Assembly (NCBI RefSeq): GCF_002272945.1
Contig: NZ_NQMN01000002.1
Span: 487,016 to 551,015, forward strand
Direction of reading: 5' to 3'
Source of the DNA: Mycoplasmopsis agassizii
GTDB lineage: Bacteria > Bacillota_I > Bacilli_A > Mycoplasmatales > Metamycoplasmataceae
Length of the DNA stretch: 64,000 nucleotides
Part shown: positions 30,269 through 40,292 of the stretch, one piece after another
How positions within the stretch are numbered: the stretch's first letter is position 1
How the letters are laid out: each line of letters starts with the position of its first letter
Translations under genes and position numbers: made by a program
Notes under the pieces: model-generated
Database searches by the model: none
What the model was told of the DNA's origin: nothing
Seen by the model: only the letters and a program-made list of their open reading frames with translations

Positions 30269-31807
30269 TTACTCTTTTGCATTAACTATTTTATGAATAT
30301 GATGAAAAATTGCTTTTGCTCTTTTAGCGTTTTTGAAGTTTCTTTCATAAACTTCAACGAAAAGAATTTTCTTAAAAAATTCATATTCAATTTTAATCAA
30401 GATATTTTTTTCATAGTCTTGAATAATGAAATATGCAGGATTAACTGTCATAGTTCAACTTTTAAATTCTCCAGGAAATTTATTTTCATCAAAGTATGAA
30501 AGTAATTTTTCAACTTGATGTAGTTCGCTATGAAAAATATTTTTAACTACAAAAATAGGCTTATAAAGTTGTATCGATTGTCTAAAAACATTAGCAATAC
30601 TTCCTTTTTGAGTTTTGTAGTAATTTAATAATTCTGAAAAAACGACCAAAATTTGTAAATGATCAAAGTAGTCAATTAAATTAGTATTAAAGTTAAATTG
30701 ATTATCTTTATTGATTAAAAATAGGATGTCTTGCTGAGCAACTTCATTTTTATAATTTTGTTCAATCGCCAATCAATTAACTTCATATTTTTTAAAAATT
30801 GGGTCAAGCAAAATTCCTAAATATTGGGGTAAAACAATCACTTTATTTCTCAGATCTATTTTGCTAACTTTTTTATCTAGTAGATAAAGATCTAAAAATA
30901 AGGTTAGAAATTCAAACTTTTCTAAGAATTGCATTTTGCTTCCAACGTTAATTCCTATATTTAAAAAAGTAGCACCACTATCACTTGAATATAATAAATC
31001 AGCATCTGCTTTAATAGCGGAACGTGATAGTTGCAAAGTATTATCAATTAAAGGTGAGAGCATTTTATTTGATGAAACATAACGATATTCAAAATTTAAG
31101 GAACCTAAAATTTTGCTACTTAATTGAGCAAATGCTTGTGAGTTATGACTAAGAGCAATAACTAGGTTTTTAACATCAGTTGCTCTTTTTGAAAGGGTTA
31201 AAACTTTTTTGCGATATTCATCAAAAATAGCACTTTCTTTTAAATATAAGGGTGCCTTCATCATTTTATGAATATCCTGACTAGGATCTAAGTTAAAAAT
31301 ATTTTCAGTTATTTTTTCATAAACTTCTAAAGCAATTGAGTTTGCTTGTCCATCTAAAAAGGTAACTTTATATTTGCGTTGCTCCTTAATATAGTTTAAA
31401 TAAATAGCTGCATCTAGATTAATATTTTTGTAAGTTTCATTGATAATGCTATTAACAACTTCAACTCTTTCAAAAAGAAATACTTTAAAATTTCTTTTTG
31501 AAAAGATCTGTTGTGCAATTTCTGCATAGTAAGCTAAATCACTATCATTGTTATATGCAACTAAAATATTTAGGTTGATATTTTCGGGAATTAAATTTAA
31601 AAAAGATTGAAAAATTAAAGACATAGTTAGCGTATTAAAACGGTTATAACCTAGTCCTTTTTCAAAACTAAAACCTCTTTCATTGAAATAAGGTTTAGCA
31701 AAAAAATCTGGATGCTTATCCAAATTTTTTTCAATGTTTTTAAGATGTGCTAAAGTTTTTTTGTCATTAGCATAAAAATTTATTCAGTGTGCAAAAGTAT
31801 TATTCAT
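30269..31807 (-). CDS. Phosphohexomutase-like protein lacking catalytic motifs
   Basis: 512 residues. Length and block order follow phosphoglucomutase/phosphomannomutase: ERGFSFEKGLGYNRFNTLTM stands where FGTAGIRG...G.NR.N..T is found, then a Rossmann-like NILVAYNNDSDLAYYAEIAQ and FKVFLFERV. The phosphoserine loop (TASHNP in active enzymes) is replaced by LNYIKEQRKYKV, and the metal loop (DPDADR) by SSDSGATF. So catalysis is very unlikely. It may be a regulator or a relic with another role. It lies 30 bases downstream of the MIP-like protease gene on the same strand. Confidence 0.75.
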
Positions 31808-31837
31808 ACTTTTTATTTTACATCATTAAGAAAGTTT

Positions 31838-33676
31838 TTAAACACCTTCAGGAAATAGTGCAGTTTTATAAACTCCTTTATTTTCACTATCAATAATTGC
31901 TTTTAAATTACTGCGATACGAAGTGATTTGTTTTTCATTTCCTGTTTTATCAAATAAGTTGTATTTGTATAAAATCATGTCTTTATTAGTACTTACAATT
32001 TTAACTTTTTCATCACGAGCCTGCACAAATAATTCATATACGCTAGATGCAGAATCATCTGAATCTGATGAACTATAATGAATTCCTAAAGGTAATCCAT
32101 AATCTGTCATAACTAGTGAGCCAGATGCGCCAAAACCCATTTCTGAGAATTTAGAGCGCATTTGATAACCATAGTAATCGATGTATCATTTTTTGAAGAA
32201 AGTATCTAAACTAAGAGCATCTGGCTCTCATTTTTTAATTGCCTCCTCTTGTCTTACATTTTTATAATCGGTAATAATATTATAGGTTTCATCTAACCTA
32301 GCAATTGCTTTTAAATTTTTATTTGCTTCGCTATATCTGGCTTCATTATTGTTTCATTTAATTTTGGCAAAACCATCTGAAACAGGATAACCTAAAATAT
32401 AAACATTATCATATTCAGTTTTTGCATTGTACTTTTCAGCTTCTTTTGCATTCTCTTCATTATCATGAAGTGTCGAAGGAATATCATAAGTTACATAAGG
32501 TCTAACACCATCATTATTTGGTAGTTTTTTAGTCTTAACTAAGTTAATAGTTTCATCAACTGCTTTCATTGCATTTTTGATTCATGATTCAAATTCTGCG
32601 TTGATTTTTTCATTAGTATCAGGAGCACTTGCACCTTTATTTAAGACTTCTTTTTTACTTAGATCTACATCAACTGCAACGACTGCAAAATCTTTAAAAA
32701 AGCCCAATTGATCAACACTTTTTCTATCAGAATCCGCTTGATATCTTGTGCTTGAATTTCACTTTTCGTGCATATCTGAAAGTTGATCACTAACTGATTT
32801 ATCCATAAAATCTACAGCTGCAAAAATTAATCTTGGTGGAGCAGTTATTGCACTGATTTGGGTTCCAATTTGGTTACCTTTATTGCTATTAGTATAAAAA
32901 TGTGCTAAGGAAGTTTGTCTTTGGTTGTTTGCAAATTTGATGTTATTTTCTTCCTGATTTAAGGGGTTAAAAATCGGTGCTTCAGTTAATTTTCCTAGTG
33001 AAACATATTTAACCTCACCTGCTTTATTAGATGAATAATCTCAACCTGCATCTTTAAGTGGACTAGAATTTCCTATTTCAGAAACTACGTGAACATTTGT
33101 TGCTAGATATAAGGTGATTTGATTTTCATCAACTTCATCCTTATGATAATCTAGTAATCAAGATGTTCCTCAGTAACTACGTGAAGCAACTATTGCATCT
33201 TCTTGTTGAATGCTAAAACGTATTGAAAATGTTCTGTCATAAATATTTTTATAAATTTCATTTGCTGAAATTTTCGGATCTATTTTAGTTTCAATTTCCT
33301 TGTTATTTACTTCTCTTAAAGTAGTTTGTAAATTTAAATGTTTATCAATGTTATTTTTTGATATTGGTTCTGAAACCCCGTTATTTGGGGGATTTTCAGA
33401 TTTTTGACCTGCTCCTGGTTCTCCATTTTTAGGTGGTTTTGATTGTTCAGGACCACCATTTTTAGGTGGTTTCTCGGTACTTGGTGGATTGCCGTTTGCA
33501 GGCGATTTTGCATCAACTGGAGGTTTATCAGTTTTAGGTGGTGTAGGTGCTGGTTCAACAATTTTTCTAGGAGGCAGAGTTCCAGGGTTTTCAATTTGGG
33601 TACAAGCAATTAATGTTGCACTAAGTGCAACAGCAGAAACTAAAGATGAAGTTAAAAGTAATTTGAATTTTTTCAT
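31838..33676 (-). CDS. MIP/DUF31 family serine protease, prolipoprotein
   Basis: 612 residues. Start ATG 33676 (MKKFKLLLTSSLVSAVALSA) chosen for a normal signal; a TTG at 33691 is in frame. Lipobox LIAC (Cys25), then a long Pro/Lys/Asn-rich linker (about 30-105) with repeats of PPKNG type. The protease domain has a chymotrypsin-like triad: His196 in LATNVHVV, Asp329 in KDFAVVAVD and Ser518 in GFGASGSLV. This is the DUF31 family, whose best-known member MIP cleaves antibody heavy chains captured by MIB. No MIB gene is seen next to it, so immunoglobulin as the substrate is not implied. Confidence 0.85.
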
Positions 33677-33769
33677 ATCCTTAATTATCAATGATATTTG
33701 TCAAAATAAGCCAAATAGAGTAACTTTAAATTATTTAAAGCATTTATCAGATTTTTTTGATAGATAAAA

Positions 33770-33796
33770 AAATATGTTGCTTTTGGCAACATATCG
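33770..33796 (-). terminator. Terminator of gyrA
   Basis: ATATGTTGC and GCAACATAT pair around TTTTG; T run on the minus strand. Confidence 0.85.
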
Positions 33797-33802
33797 ATTT
33801 AA

Positions 33803-36547
33803 TTAAATTTCATCTTGATCTTCTAAATTATCATCACTTGAAGGTGCTTCAGCAATCACACTTACAGGTGGATTATTTAGATCATTTAAAGATAATTCAG
33901 TTGTTCTTCTGATAATTTCTTCTTCAATTTTTTGAATATTTAAGATACCAACAGATTTAATTTTTTCATTATCTTTTAAGCGGATAACACGTACACCTTT
34001 GGTAGCACGATTAACTGTTTCGCTAACTTGTTCTAGTGAAGTTCTAATGGTGATCCCACTTGAATTAATAACTAAAACATCTTCATTTCCATTAACAAAA
34101 CCAGCGTAAACTAAGTCACCTGCTTTTTGCACTTTTAAGGTCTGAACACCTTTTGCACCACGGCGTGTTTTACGGTATTCATCAGCTGATGTTTTTTTAC
34201 CAAAACCATCAGCACCTAGAGCAAAAATTAAGTTACCTTCGCTTGAAGATGAAACAGCAACAACTTCTGCTTTTTCTGATAAAGTAATACCTTTAACTCC
34301 TGCTGCAGTTCTTCCCATTGATCTTACTTCGGTTACATCGAAGCGACAAATTTTTCCATCTGAAGAACCTAAAATTAATTCTTCGCTATCGCTTACAACC
34401 ATGGCTCTAATTAATTCATCACCATCTTTTAAGTTAACAGCAATTTTTCCATTTGCATTAATACGTTCAAATAAACTTAAATTTGAACGTTTAACAATTC
34501 CGTTTTTAGTTACAGTTAATAAGAATTGATCTTCATTATAAGCATCAGTTGTTAATCATGAAACAATTTTTTCTTTAGGGTCAATTTGCACTAGATTAAC
34601 AAAAGGTGTTCCTTTAGCTTGTTTTGAAACTTCAGGCACCATGTGGGCTCTTATTCTAAAGACCTTACCAAAACTTGTAAAGATTAATAAGTCAGTATGA
34701 GTAGTAGTTGGTAAGATATCGCTGATATCATCATCATCGTATGTTTTAGCAGTTCTGACACCAACTCCACCACGGTTTTGCACTTTATATTCTTCTAAGG
34801 CAATGCGTTTTACATAACCTTTAACTGAACGAGTAAGCACGATGTCTTTAACAGGAATTAAGTCTTCATCACTAATTGATCCAAAGGCTTGTCCATCGAT
34901 TTCAGTGCGACGTGCATCGTTATATTTAGCCTTAATTTCTTCTAAGTTTTTAATAATCAGTTCTAATAACTTAGATTCATCGCCTAGAATATCTTTTAAA
35001 TTATTAACAAATGCTTCTGTTTCAGCAATTTCTGCATCTGTTTTTTCAATTGATAAACCAGTTAAACGACCAAGGCGCATATCAACAATTGCTTTAGTCT
35101 GAATTTCACTTAAGTTAAATTCAGTTGCTAGTTTTGCACGAGCATCTTCATCAGCTCTTGATGAGCGAATAATTGCAATAACTTTATCAATATTTTGAGT
35201 AGCAATTCTTAGTCCATGTAAGATATGTAATCTTGCTTCTGCTTTTTCTAGATCGAAAGTTAATTCTCTTCTAGTTGTATCTTTTTGATGTTCAAGATAA
35301 ACTTCTAAAGTTTTTCTTAAAGTTAAAGTTTGGGGTACGCCACCTACTAGAGCAACCATGTTGACATTGAAATTAATTTGTAAGTTAGTGTTTTTAAATA
35401 ATTTATTTAAAACCACTTCAGGTACAAAACCACGTTTAATTTCTAGAACAACACGAATCCCTTTGTTGTTAGTTTCATCACGTAGGTCGCTAATACCTTC
35501 AACAATTTTTTCTTTTACTAAATAAGCAATTTTTTCAATAATTGAAGTTTTTTGCACTCCGTAAGGAATCTGACTAATAACGATACGGCTTTTACCACTA
35601 TCAAAGTGCGTAATCGCTGCTTTTGAACGTAAAGGAATTGATCCTTTACCTGTTTCAAAAGCATCATAAATACCTCTAGTACCTAAAATAATTCCCCCCG
35701 TAGGAAAATCAGGTCCTTTGATATATTGCATTAATTCAGCAGTTGTGATTTCATTATTGCGTGCATAAGCAATTGCTGCATCAATTGTTTCACCTAAGTT
35801 ATGGGGGGCAATTGTGGTTGCCATTCCGACAGCAATTCCTTGCCCTCCTGAAACTAATAAGTTAGGAAAACGTGCTGGTAAAACTGCAGGTTCTTTTTCA
35901 CTTCCGTCATAGTTATCGACAAAATCAACAGCATTTTTTTTGATCCCATCTAACATATGGAAAGCAATTTTTGAAAGCCTAGCTTCTGTATAACGCATCG
36001 CAGCAGCAGCATCACCATCGATTGATCCAAAGTTACCATGTCCATCAACTAAAGGATAGCGCATTGAAAAATCTTGAGCCATCCTTACCATTGCTTCATA
36101 AACTGAACTATCACCATGGGGGTGGTACTTACCAAGTACATCCCCGACAATTCTGGCTGACTTTTTATGGGCTGATGTATGTAAAACACCGATTTCATGC
36201 ATCCCGAATAAAATACGGCGATGCACGGGTTTTAACCCGTCACGTGCATCAGGTAAAGCACGAGAAACGATCACGCTCATTGCATATTCTAAGAAAGAAA
36301 TTTGCATTTCATTAGAAACAAAGCGTGGTGAAATCCCATTGACTGTCTCATCAATAATTTGTGATTGAACTTGATACTCTTCTTTAGCAGCAGGATTTTC
36401 TTCTTCAGCTTCTTCTACTTCTTTAGATTTTTTTGGAGCCTTTTTATTTTCTTCGAAAACAACTTTTAAATCATCTTCAGGAATTTCAAAAGTTCCTGTT
36501 TTTTTGCGGTCTTCGTCTTGACCGTCATGGTTATTATCTAAACTCAT
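33803..36547 (-). CDS. gyrA: DNA gyrase subunit A
   Basis: 914 residues with TGA as Trp. Breakage-reunion domain with the active-site Tyr in [16 protein letters not shown] (about 178), preceded by the quinolone region [19 protein letters not shown]. The C-terminal pinwheel starts after a GyrA-box-like QNRGGVGV. An acidic N-terminal extension of about 70 residues precedes the core. It works with GyrB to introduce negative supercoils. gyrB is not in the window. SD AAGGTG before ATG 36547. parC was considered; the GyrA-box-like motif favours gyrA. Confidence 0.93.
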
Positions 36548-36694
36548 ATAACACCTTAAAAATAATATTTAACAAAATTAATTTGCATTATTTAAATTAT
36601 AAACTAAGACAACTTTTAAACATGAAAATTTTTCGCTTTCTTGTGAATTTTTTCATAATTATTTGCAGTTGATTTTTAGCCTTAAAAATCAAAA

Positions 36695-36717
36695 AAATCC
36701 GTCTAAAAACGGATTTT
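36695..36717 (-). terminator. Terminator of the UPF0154 gene
   Basis: AAATCCGT and ACGGATTT pair around CTAAAA; T run on the minus strand. Confidence 0.85.
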
Positions 36718-36945
36718 CTATTTTGCGTTTTGCATTGAACGCATTACTTGTTTAATGCGTGCTTCGCTAGCTTTTACACCCATTTGATTAAACATGACAC
36801 GAATCATGCTTTCATTAATAGGAGGGTTTTCTCGTAGTTGTTTTTCAAAGATTTTTTTAGTTACAAAAAAGGCTGTGATACCTCCAACTAAAAGAAATAA
36901 GATTGATAGTCCAACGATCAGACCAATTGCTAAACCTAATTCCAT
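36718..36945 (-). CDS. UPF0154 (YneF-like) membrane protein
   Basis: 75 residues: one N-terminal membrane span (LAIGLIVGLSILFLLVGGIT), then the family block NPPINESMIRVMFNQMGVKA and a basic tail. SD TAGGAG. Function unknown; widely conserved in Firmicutes and mollicutes. Confidence 0.92.
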   Translation of the reverse strand: MELGLAIGLIVGLSILFLLVGGITAFFVTKKIFEKQLRENPPINESMIRVMFNQMGVKASEARIKQVMRSMQNAK

Positions 36946-37036
36946 TTATGCTCCTAGTAAAAAAATTTTATTAGTTCTTATTATACATAAAATAACAATG
37001 TAATATTAAATTATATAGATATATGAAAGAGGTAAT

Positions 37037-37612
37037 ATGTATCCACAATATACGCCAGGAGCTATTGAAGTTATCACTGGTCCAATGTTTTCAGGCAAAA
37101 GCGAGGAAATTCTTAAAAAGTTAAGAATTTTAAACCATGCACGGCGCAAGGTTTTAGTGGTCAAACCAAGTTTTGACATACGCTTTGGAATTGACAAAAT
37201 CAGATCGAGAGCAGGAATTGAAGTTAGTGCAACACCTGTTAATCATTCTGCAAAAATTTTAGATCTAGCAAAAGATTATGATGCAGTCATTATAGATGAA
37301 GCACACTTTTTTGATTTAGATTTAGTTAAAGTTGTTGAAGAACTTGCTAATCAAGGTAAATATGTTGTTGTATCAGGACTTGATACAAACTTTAAAAAAG
37401 AACCTTTTAAAGTAATTGCCAAATTACTTGCAGTTGCTGAACACATTACAAAATTAAAAGCAGTTTGTTCAAATTGCCAGCAAGCAGCAACTACAACTTT
37501 TAGAACTATTCAAGATGATCAAGAAAACTTATTAGGTGATGATGACATTTATGAAGCAAGATGTCGCTCATGCCACATTCTAGGTACTAAACAAAAAAGC
37601 CAAAAAAGGTAA
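37037..37612 (+). CDS. tdk: Thymidine kinase
   Basis: 191 residues, type II thymidine kinase. P-loop GPMFSGKSEEIL (about 15-26), DEAHFFD (about 88-94), lasso Tyr/Thr region and two zinc-binding Cys pairs (CSNC and CRSC). It phosphorylates thymidine to dTMP in the salvage pathway on which mycoplasmas rely; tmk, encoded nearby on the other strand, performs the next step. Confidence 0.96.
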   Translation: MYPQYTPGAIEVITGPMFSGKSEEILKKLRILNHARRKVLVVKPSFDIRFGIDKIRSRAGIEVSATPVNHSAKILDLAKDYDAVIIDEAHFFDLDLVKVVEELANQGKYVVVSGLDTNFKKEPFKVIAKLLAVAEHITKLKAVCSNCQQAATTTFRTIQDDQENLLGDDDIYEARCRSCHILGTKQKSQKR

Positions 37613-37620
37613 TAAAAAAA

Positions 37621-37697
37621 TGGGGTGAATAACGGGATTCGAACCCGCGCGTGACGGGACCACAACCCGCTGCGTTGACCACTTCGCCATATTCACC
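37621..37697 (-). tRNA. trnH: tRNA-His (GTG)
   Basis: 77 nt with encoded CCA, anticodon loop TTGTGGT giving GTG, and the extra 5' G paired to the discriminator C that marks tRNA-His. Confidence 0.95.
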
Positions 37698-37802
37698 ACA
37701 TGCGTTTAAAATTATATATTAATTTTTTTACAATGGCATAAAAAAATAAAGCCTATATCTGAGCTAATTTTAAAGGCAAAAATCTTAGTTAAAGAAGAAT
37801 TA

Positions 37803-37837
37803 AAAAAATCCAGTTTTTGAATTTGAAACTGGATTTT
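37803..37837 (-). terminator. Terminator of the dnaX-holB gene cluster
   Basis: AAATCCAGTTT and AAACTGGATTT pair around TTGAATTTG; T run on the minus strand. Confidence 0.85.
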
Positions 37838-37862
37838 TGTTTTCATCTTTTTTAATTTGAAA

Positions 37863-38771
37863 TTATTTTTTTTCTTTATAAATATTAACTATTTGAGAAA
37901 TTAAAATTTCTTTTGTAATAAAAAAATTTCTGTATTTTTTAATCTTAAAAAGGAAATCATCTATTGCTAAATTAACCTTAATATAAGGAATATTTTTCTC
38001 TCTCATCTTTTGAAAAATATCGCTATTTTTTTTGCCCATTTTTAGATCAAAACTTTGAGTTAAAACTTTATAAAAAATCTTCAAAATATTTAAAGTTAAT
38101 TCATATTTTGTTTTGGAAATTTCAAGGTGCAAAAAATGAACTAACTTATAAAAATTTTCATTACTATTTAAAAATGCAACTAAAGTTCTATTAATTATTT
38201 CTTCAGTTTTATCATTAAAATTTTGTTTTAATTGTGCGTAATTATCGAACAATTCTGCATATATTTCTGGGTAGTGAGATTTAAAATTAAGGCTCTCTAG
38301 ATAGTGCATTTTTTCTTTAAAAGATAAAGGTAAAATTGTGATGCTTTGGCACCTTGATTTTATTGTTGAAAGAATTTTATGATAGTTATATGTAACGATA
38401 AATATATAACTATTTTCAGGTGCTTCTTCAATACTTTTTAATAATGAATTATTAAAAGCATTTGAAGCATTTTCAATTTCCTTTATGATCAAAATATTTG
38501 GCTTATTTGCAACTAAAGTTGTCTTAAATAATTTCTCTAAAACTTCAACTAAATTATTTTTTACTAAGTCTTCTTTTACATCATCTAATAATAAAATATT
38601 ATTTGAAATAAGACTCTTATCTAATTTTTCATAATTAGAATTATTTAAACTATTGACTAAAAATAATAAAGGCTCATCCACATTTGTATTTGGACTCGCC
38701 TTAAAAATAATGGCGTGTGAAACCATTTTATTATTTACGATATTTCTTAAATAGTCAATATTTTGATTCAT
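37863..38771 (-). CDS. holB: DNA polymerase III delta' subunit (HolB-like)
   Basis: 302 residues. The degenerate clamp-loader AAA fold is visible: NILIIKEIENASNAFNNSLLKSIEEAPENSYIFIVTYN matches the delta-box and sensor region of delta' (shown in parts: LLKSIEEAP, STIKSRCQSI with the SRC motif). No Walker A, as expected. It forms the sliding-clamp loader with DnaX. Last gene of the dnaX-ybaB-recR-tmk-holB cluster, two bases after the tmk stop. Confidence 0.88.
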   Translation of the reverse strand: MNQNIDYLRNIVNNKMVSHAIIFKASPNTNVDEPLLFLVNSLNNSNYEKLDKSLISNNILLLDDVKEDLVKNNLVEVLEKLFKTTLVANKPNILIIKEIENASNAFNNSLLKSIEEAPENSYIFIVTYNYHKILSTIKSRCQSITILPLSFKEKMHYLESLNFKSHYPEIYAELFDNYAQLKQNFNDKTEEIINRTLVAFLNSNENFYKLVHFLHLEISKTKYELTLNILKIFYKVLTQSFDLKMGKKNSDIFQKMREKNIPYIKVNLAIDDFLFKIKKYRNFFITKEILISQIVNIYKEKK

Positions 38772-38773
38772 CT

Positions 38774-39409
38774 TTATTTACCCATTTTTTTAAATTTATC
38801 AAGTGTCTTAATTTTGTCCATAATTATTTTGACAATTTCTTCAACACTTAATTTGCCATCAATTACTAAAAAGCGATCACGATCTTCATTAATTAATTTT
38901 CAATAACCTTCATAAGTTCGCTTATAAAAATCTTGGCTCTGAGTTTCTAAACGGTCGGTCGTTTCACGCTTTTCACGCCTGTTGCGTGTTTCTTCATAAG
39001 TGATATCAATAAAGATTGTTAAGTCAGGTTTATATTTTCCAATTACTAATTCAGTTAAATCTTTTGTTCACTTAATTCCCAATTCACGACCATAACCTTG
39101 ATATGCATAAAATGAATCAATGTAACGATCACAAATAATTATTTTATTTTCATAGTTAGGTTCAATAACTCTATCGATATGAATTCTTCTTGAAGCTGAA
39201 TATAAAAGCGCTTCAGAAATATTACTTAAACGGCTATGACTATCTAAAATAACTTCTCTAATTTTTTCTGCTTCAATAATTCCTGCTCCACCAGGTTCTC
39301 TTGTAAAGATGAAATTTTTTTCTAAACCTAAACCAACTAATTCATTAAAAATTGAATTAGCGATTGTAGTTTTTCCTGAACCATCTAAACCTTCTAAAGT
39401 TATTAACAT
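38774..39409 (-). CDS. tmk: Thymidylate kinase
   Basis: 211 residues. P-loop [11 protein letters not shown] (residues 5-15), TREPGG (about 38-43), [15 protein letters not shown] (about 95-109) and the lid REKRETTDR. Converts dTMP to dTDP. Same order as in Bacillus (dnaX, ybaB, recR, then tmk and holB). Confidence 0.96.
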
Positions 39410-39411
39410 CT

Positions 39412-39999
39412 TTAACCTTTCACCCGATTTGTAACTGCGCTTTTTAAAGTAATATTATCGATATAATCGATATCACTATTAACTGGAATTCCTAGTGCTA
39501 ATCTAGTAATTTTAATATCATGATCAGCAAATAAATTTTTAATATATGTGATCGTAATTTCACCATTTAATGTTGGTGAAATTGCTAAAATAATTTCTTC
39601 AATTTTATATTTTTCTACGAAATTAATTAATTGATCTTTTCAAGCAATTGATGCGATCTGATTTCTGATTTTTAATAAGGGGTTACTTACAAAAAAATAG
39701 CCATGATAATTTTCAATACTTGCAAATTTAAAAATATTTTGTGATGATTCAGAAATCAAAACACTCTTATCTAAATTAGTATTTAAGCAGTAAGTACAGA
39801 TAGGCATTTCTTGAAATAAATTACATGATTTGCAATATTGATTTTTATTTCTTGCTTCATTTAAAATGATGCTAAATTGTTCAATATCTTTTTCGCTTAA
39901 TTTTAAAAAATCATTAGCTAATTTGACTGCTGATCTTTTGCTAACTGAATCTAATTTAGTTAAACTTTCAACTAAATTTTCAAACGTTTTCGAAGCCAT
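39412..39999 (-). CDS. recR: Recombination mediator RecR
   Basis: 195 residues. Helix-hairpin-helix region ([15 protein letters not shown]), a zinc finger C-K-S-C...C-T-Y-C at about 55-70 and a Toprim-like domain with [13 protein letters not shown]. It acts in RecFOR-type gap repair. It begins two bases after ybaB ends and stops two bases before the tmk ATG. Confidence 0.94.
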
Positions 40000-40001
40000 T
40001 A

Positions 40002-40289
40002 TTAAAAAGGAAAATTCTTAGCTTCTGCTTCGATTGCATCGTAAGCAGCATCAATTTTTTCAAGCACTTCATTAACGGCGATTTGGATCATTGTTTCTAA
40101 TGTTTCAGGATCTTCTGGATCAATTAAGGCATCATCAATTTTAATTTCTTTCAACTGTCTCATACCATTAAAGGTAACTTTAATACCTTGTTTTTCAACA
40201 GTGAAATTTTCCTGTTGAACTTTCTTTTCTCTTTTTTTCATTTCAGCTTGCATTTTTTTTGCAAGCTTCATCATTTCATTATTATTCAT
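40002..40289 (-). CDS. ybaB: YbaB/EbfC nucleoid-associated protein
   Basis: 95 residues beginning MNNNEMMKLAKKMQAEMKKR, with the family core VKVTFNG-like GIKVTFNGMRQLKEIKIDD. Forms dimers that bind DNA. Its SD (AAGGAG) is inside the last codons of dnaX. Confidence 0.94.
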   Translation of the reverse strand: MNNNEMMKLAKKMQAEMKKREKKVQQENFTVEKQGIKVTFNGMRQLKEIKIDDALIDPEDPETLETMIQIAVNEVLEKIDAAYDAIEAEAKNFPF

Positions 40290-40292
40290 AAT

